Source: Roseiarcus sp049514155
GTDB taxonomy: Bacteria; Pseudomonadota; Alphaproteobacteria; Rhizobiales; Beijerinckiaceae
NCBI RefSeq assembly: GCF_049514155.1
Contig: NZ_JBEKVH010000085.1
Coordinates: 1-16,528, forward strand
Direction of reading: 5' to 3'
DNA length: 16,528 nucleotides
The number at the start of each line of letters is the position of its first letter. Positions within the stretch are counted from its first letter, which is position 1. The position numbers were made by a program, and so were the translations under genes. Of the stretch, positions 14,211-16,528 are shown piece after piece. Under the pieces are notes generated by a model. That model was not told where the DNA came from, ran no database searches, and was given only the letters and a program-made list of their open reading frames with translations.

Positions 14211-14969
14211 ATGGATGAAATTCTCGCCACTTTTCGGCCCGATCTGTTCGCCGGCAAGCGTGTTCTCATTTCGGGCGGCACGAGCGGCGTCGGGCTCCGC
14301 CTGGCGAAAGCCTTCGCCCGTCTCGGCGCCGCGACGATCGCGACCGGCGCTTCTCAGGAAAGGCTGAAAGTCGCGCGGGCGGACGCGGAGGCCAAGGGAG
14401 TTCGCTTCGAGCGTCTGGACGTACGTAACCGCGCCGCGATCGACGCCTTCGTCGGCGCGCTTCCGTCTCTGGACGTTCTCATCAATGCCGCCGGCATCGC
14501 AAAGCCGGAGAAGGAATACGACGAAGACGGCTTTCTCGACGTGATGGACGTCAATCTCAACAGCGTCATGCGCCTCTCGATGGCGGCATATCCGCTGCTT
14601 GCCCGATCGAAGGGCTCGATCCTCAATTTCGCGTCGATGCTCAGCTATCTCGTCGACGACGGCGTTCCCGCCTATTGCGCCAGCAAGACCGCAGTCGTCG
14701 GTCTGACGCGCGTGCTGGCGCATCGCTTCGGACCGCATGGCGTGCGCGTCAACGCGATCGCGCCTGGCTACCACCAGACCGACATGACCAAGGCGCTGTG
14801 GTCCGACCCTGTGCCGGCCGGCAAGATCGCCGCGAAGGCGGCGCTCAAGCGTTGGGGAACGGTCGATGATCTGCTCGGCGCGGTCGTCTTTCTCAGTTCG
14901 CCCGCGGCGCTGTTCGTCACCGCCATGACCATGCCGATCGACGGCGGCTACGTCGTCAGCGGCTTCTGA
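14211..14969 (+). CDS. Short-chain dehydrogenase/reductase 1
   Basis: Classical SDR of 252 residues from the ATG at 14211, with AAGGA about 9 bases upstream; a TTG at 14205 is a less likely start. Motifs: cofactor loop SGGTSGVG (21-28), Asp70 in LDVRN, NAAG (92-95), Asn115, and the catalytic Ser142, Tyr155 and Lys159 (YCASK). VRVNAIAPGYHQTDM follows, and the C-terminus IDGGYVVSGF is typical. The residues after the second strand (TGASQERL) lack an acidic residue, so NADP is possible. It follows the kinase gene at 35 bases and probably shares its transcript. It is expected to oxidise or reduce a hydroxyl of the imported polyol; the substrate is unknown. Confidence 0.92.
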   Translation: MDEILATFRPDLFAGKRVLISGGTSGVGLRLAKAFARLGAATIATGASQERLKVARADAEAKGVRFERLDVRNRAAIDAFVGALPSLDVLINAAGIAKPEKEYDEDGFLDVMDVNLNSVMRLSMAAYPLLARSKGSILNFASMLSYLVDDGVPAYCASKTAVVGLTRVLAHRFGPHGVRVNAIAPGYHQTDMTKALWSDPVPAGKIAAKAALKRWGTVDDLLGAVVFLSSPAALFVTAMTMPIDGGYVVSGF

Positions 14970-15324
14970 TTGTTAGGCTGGGGAAGCGCCATGGCCAGTG
15001 ACGCCTACGGCTCGAAACTTAGCGGCGACTGAAGTCCACTCCGTGCAGAACCGTTTTCGCCGACAAGAGGGCAAGTTTAGGCGCGCCGCCGTCATGCGGA
15101 AACCGGAGGCGGCGCTCTCCGGTCGCCCGCGCTTTGTTACCGGAATGGCGCCGCCGCGCCGACAGCGCGAAGATATCGGTGACGCGATCGGCGAGGGGGC
15201 TGGCGACGGCGCTCTGCGCAGCGAGCGCAAGGGCAAGATGCCTCGGGGGGAGCGCCGCGCTAGTCGATAGCGTTTGCGCGTCCTGCAGGCGCTCGAGGTC
15301 GAATTTACGAAAAGGAGAGTTGAA
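14970..15324 (+). other. 355-base gap between the two SDR genes
   Basis: No convincing gene. An open + strand frame of 90 codons (14998-15270) has poor start signals and an Arg-rich, low-complexity product. A 13-codon ORF at 14991-15032 (MASDAYGSKLSGD) is too short to judge. A 7-bp hairpin, ACCGGAG/CTCCGGT at 15102-15123, is the only clear structure. The last 14 bases hold the SDR 2 ribosome site AAAGGAGAG (15311-15319). The gap may hold a separate promoter for SDR 2, but I see no good hexamers. Confidence 0.5.
15102..15123 (+). terminator. Hairpin in the gap between the SDR genes
   Basis: ACCGGAG (15102-15108) pairs with CTCCGGT (15117-15123) around an 8-base loop. It may end or attenuate the kinase-SDR 1 transcript. 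It has no T-run and is short, so support is weak. Confidence 0.3.
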
Positions 15325-16098
15325 ATGTATCTCAATCGATTCCGCCTCGATGGCCGCATCGCCGTCGTCACGGGTGGCGCTCAAGCGATCGGGCTCGCCT
15401 GTGTCGAAGCGCTGTCGGAAGCTGGCGCTCATGTCTACATCGCAGATCTGAACCCTGCCGCCGCCGCTGAAGGGCAGTCAGTCCTGGCGCGCAAGGGCTA
15501 TAAGACCGACTTCATCGAAATGGACGTCACCAATTCCACTCAGGTCGACGCCGCCGCTGCGCGCGTCCTGAAGGAAAAGGGACGCGTCGACATTCTCGTT
15601 TGCAATGCCGGCATCGCCCGTTCGGAGACGCCGGCTGAGGAAGTGACCGACGAGCATTGGCTGAACGTCATCGACGTCAATCTCAATGGGCTCTTCTGGT
15701 GTTGCCGTGCGTTCGGCAAGCCGATGCTCGAAGCCAAGCGCGGATCGATCGTCAATATCGGCTCCATGTCGGGCTTCATCGTCAACAAACCGCAGCCGCA
15801 AGCGCAGTACAACGCTTCCAAAGCTGGTGTGCATCAACTGACGAAGTCGCTCGCGGCCGAATGGGCGACTCGCGGGGTACGTGTAAACTCCGTCGCGCCC
15901 ACCTACATCGACACGCCTCTCACCGCCTACGCCAAGTTGAACAAGCCGATGTTTGACGCTTGGATCGGCGGAACGCCGATGGCTCGCTTGGGCCAAACGG
16001 ACGAGATCGCCGCCGTCGTCTTGTTCCTCGCCTCCGACGCCGCAAGCTTGATGACAGGTTCAATCGTGCAGGCGGACGGCGGATATACATGCTGGTGA
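15325..16098 (+). CDS. Short-chain dehydrogenase/reductase 2, polyol/gluconate dehydrogenase-like
   Basis: Classical SDR of 257 residues. The ATG at 15325 follows a strong AAAGGAGAG. Motifs: VVTGGAQAIG (TGGAQAIG at 16-23), Asp41 at the end of the second strand (VYIADLN), which indicates NAD, DVT at 67-69, NAG (94-96), Asn119, and the catalytic Ser147, Tyr162 and Lys166 (YNASK). VRVNSVAPTYIDTPL and the end IVQADGGYTCW are usual in sugar-alcohol and gluconate-5-dehydrogenase-like SDRs. It differs clearly from SDR 1, so it is not a recent duplicate. It may oxidise a polyol before phosphorylation. A strong hairpin follows right after the stop. Confidence 0.92.
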   Translation: MYLNRFRLDGRIAVVTGGAQAIGLACVEALSEAGAHVYIADLNPAAAAEGQSVLARKGYKTDFIEMDVTNSTQVDAAAARVLKEKGRVDILVCNAGIARSETPAEEVTDEHWLNVIDVNLNGLFWCCRAFGKPMLEAKRGSIVNIGSMSGFIVNKPQPQAQYNASKAGVHQLTKSLAAEWATRGVRVNSVAPTYIDTPLTAYAKLNKPMFDAWIGGTPMARLGQTDEIAAVVLFLASDAASLMTGSIVQADGGYTCW

Positions 16099-16101
16099 AC
16101 T

Positions 16102-16136
16102 CGACTCACCGCCGCCGAGACCCCCGGCGGGAGTCG
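16102..16136 (+). terminator. Strong hairpin right after SDR 2
   Basis: CGACTC and CCGCCG (16102-16107, 16109-16114) pair with CGGCGG and GAGTCG (16125-16136), a 12-bp stem with one bulged A and a 10-base loop. It starts 4 bases after the SDR 2 stop, the usual place for an operon end. There is no T-tract, so it could also act as a 3' stabiliser. Confidence 0.55.
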
Positions 16137-16320
16137 CGGGAGATCTGGCGTCGCGCTGGCCGGCGTCGACGACCGAAGACCTGACTAAGAATCCGGTTGT
16201 GAACCGGCGTGGTCTTGAGCCCCAATTCGCCAACCACCAAGATCGAGGCTCAATCGCGGATGCTCGTTGTGGCTGGTCGAGGAACGGGGGCGCTTCATAG
16301 CGAAAGTGAGGAATTCTGTT

Positions 16321-16528
16321 ATGGCGGATATGGTGGACGAAGACGCAATCGTCGAGGCGCTCGAACGCTATCGCAAAGCGTTGCTGATGGCAGACAAGGC
16401 TCAACTTGACGCGTTGTGCGCAGATGAAATGACCTACGGTCATTCATCCGGCCTGACTCAGACGAAGTCTGAATTCGTCGCCGACGCGACCAGCGGCAAG
16501 ACTGCGTGGATTTCCATCGGCTTTGAAG
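16321..16528 (+). CDS. SnoaL/NTF2-like (DUF4440-type) protein, N-terminal part only
   Basis: The window ends after 69 codons. The ATG at 16321 has AGGA about 8 bases upstream. The visible part, VEALERYRKALLMADKAQLD then LCADEMTYGHSSGLTQTKSEF, fits the start of NTF2-fold proteins. These have an amphipathic helix pair, a first strand with a His and Tyr lining the cone-shaped pocket, then a Lys/Glu-rich turn. Members are small enzymes or ligand-binding proteins, including ketosteroid-isomerase-like and polyketide-cyclase-like types. It lies 222 bases after SDR 2, beyond a strong hairpin, so it may be a separate unit. Its function in the sugar pathway is unknown. Confidence 0.7.
   Translation, partial: MADMVDEDAIVEALERYRKALLMADKAQLDALCADEMTYGHSSGLTQTKSEFVADATSGKTAWISIGFE

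Noticed and set aside
16215..16253. Inverted repeat TTGAGCC/GGCTCAA before the SnoaL-like gene
   Set aside because: 7-bp arms 25 bases apart without promoter context; within what chance would give.
1..16528. CRISPR arrays, tRNA or rRNA genes, riboswitches, phage or toxin-antitoxin modules
   Set aside because: No regularly spaced repeats, cloverleaf-like sequences or related proteins were seen.

Overview
The window reads as GC-rich DNA from a free-living or plant/soil-associated proteobacterium, most likely an alphaproteobacterium of the rhizobial or methylotroph type. The reasons are high GC at third codon positions, a ribose-type sugar ABC transporter, and protein sequences that resemble that group by eye. 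This taxonomic call is inference. I saw no rRNA, tRNA or CRISPR array. The theme is carbohydrate or polyol uptake and breakdown.

Left part (1-4249). A sugar ABC importer operon lies on the + strand: the C-terminal end of the preceding gene (probably the periplasmic binding protein), a strong 13-bp hairpin, permease 1, a double-domain ATPase and permease 2. It converges on a minus-strand glyoxalase I gene.

Middle scar (4250-5462). A stretch without a recognisable gene is followed by a decayed IS3-family transposase (two deletions and a frameshift). Its right end abuts an FGGY sugar kinase cut off after 79 codons. The kinase fragment's stop codon is supplied by the IS end.

Minus-strand catabolic array (12261 down to 5223). 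In transcription order: cupin-type phosphoglucose isomerase, an 89-codon small ORF, a shikimate-dehydrogenase-fold enzyme, a D-2-hydroxyacid dehydrogenase, a UlaG-like metallo-beta-lactamase-fold hydrolase, a HexR-like RpiR regulator, a zinc-type alcohol dehydrogenase, an SMP-30 lactonase and the broken kinase. Gaps are 2-31 bases except for 125 bases after the regulator, so most or all of it may be one transcript.

Divergent control region (12262-12669). Two 15-bp sites of the form TGTA-N7-TACA sit inside two back-to-back promoter candidates. They resemble the operators of HexR-type RpiR proteins and are likely targets of the regulator encoded in the array. A 27-residue peptide with a lipoprotein-like signal also lies here.

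Right part (12670-16528). On the + strand are a complete FGGY kinase and two unrelated short-chain dehydrogenases, a strong hairpin, and the start of an SnoaL/NTF2-like gene.

Taken together: import, oxidation (ADH, two SDRs, 2-hydroxyacid dehydrogenase, AroE-like enzyme), lactone or ester opening (SMP-30, UlaG-like), phosphorylation (FGGY kinase) and isomerisation (cupin PGI). This set does not match any sugar pathway I can name. It is the best candidate here for an undescribed system, possibly for a cyclitol, carbasugar-like polyol or unusual aldose. The substrate is not determinable from the sequence.
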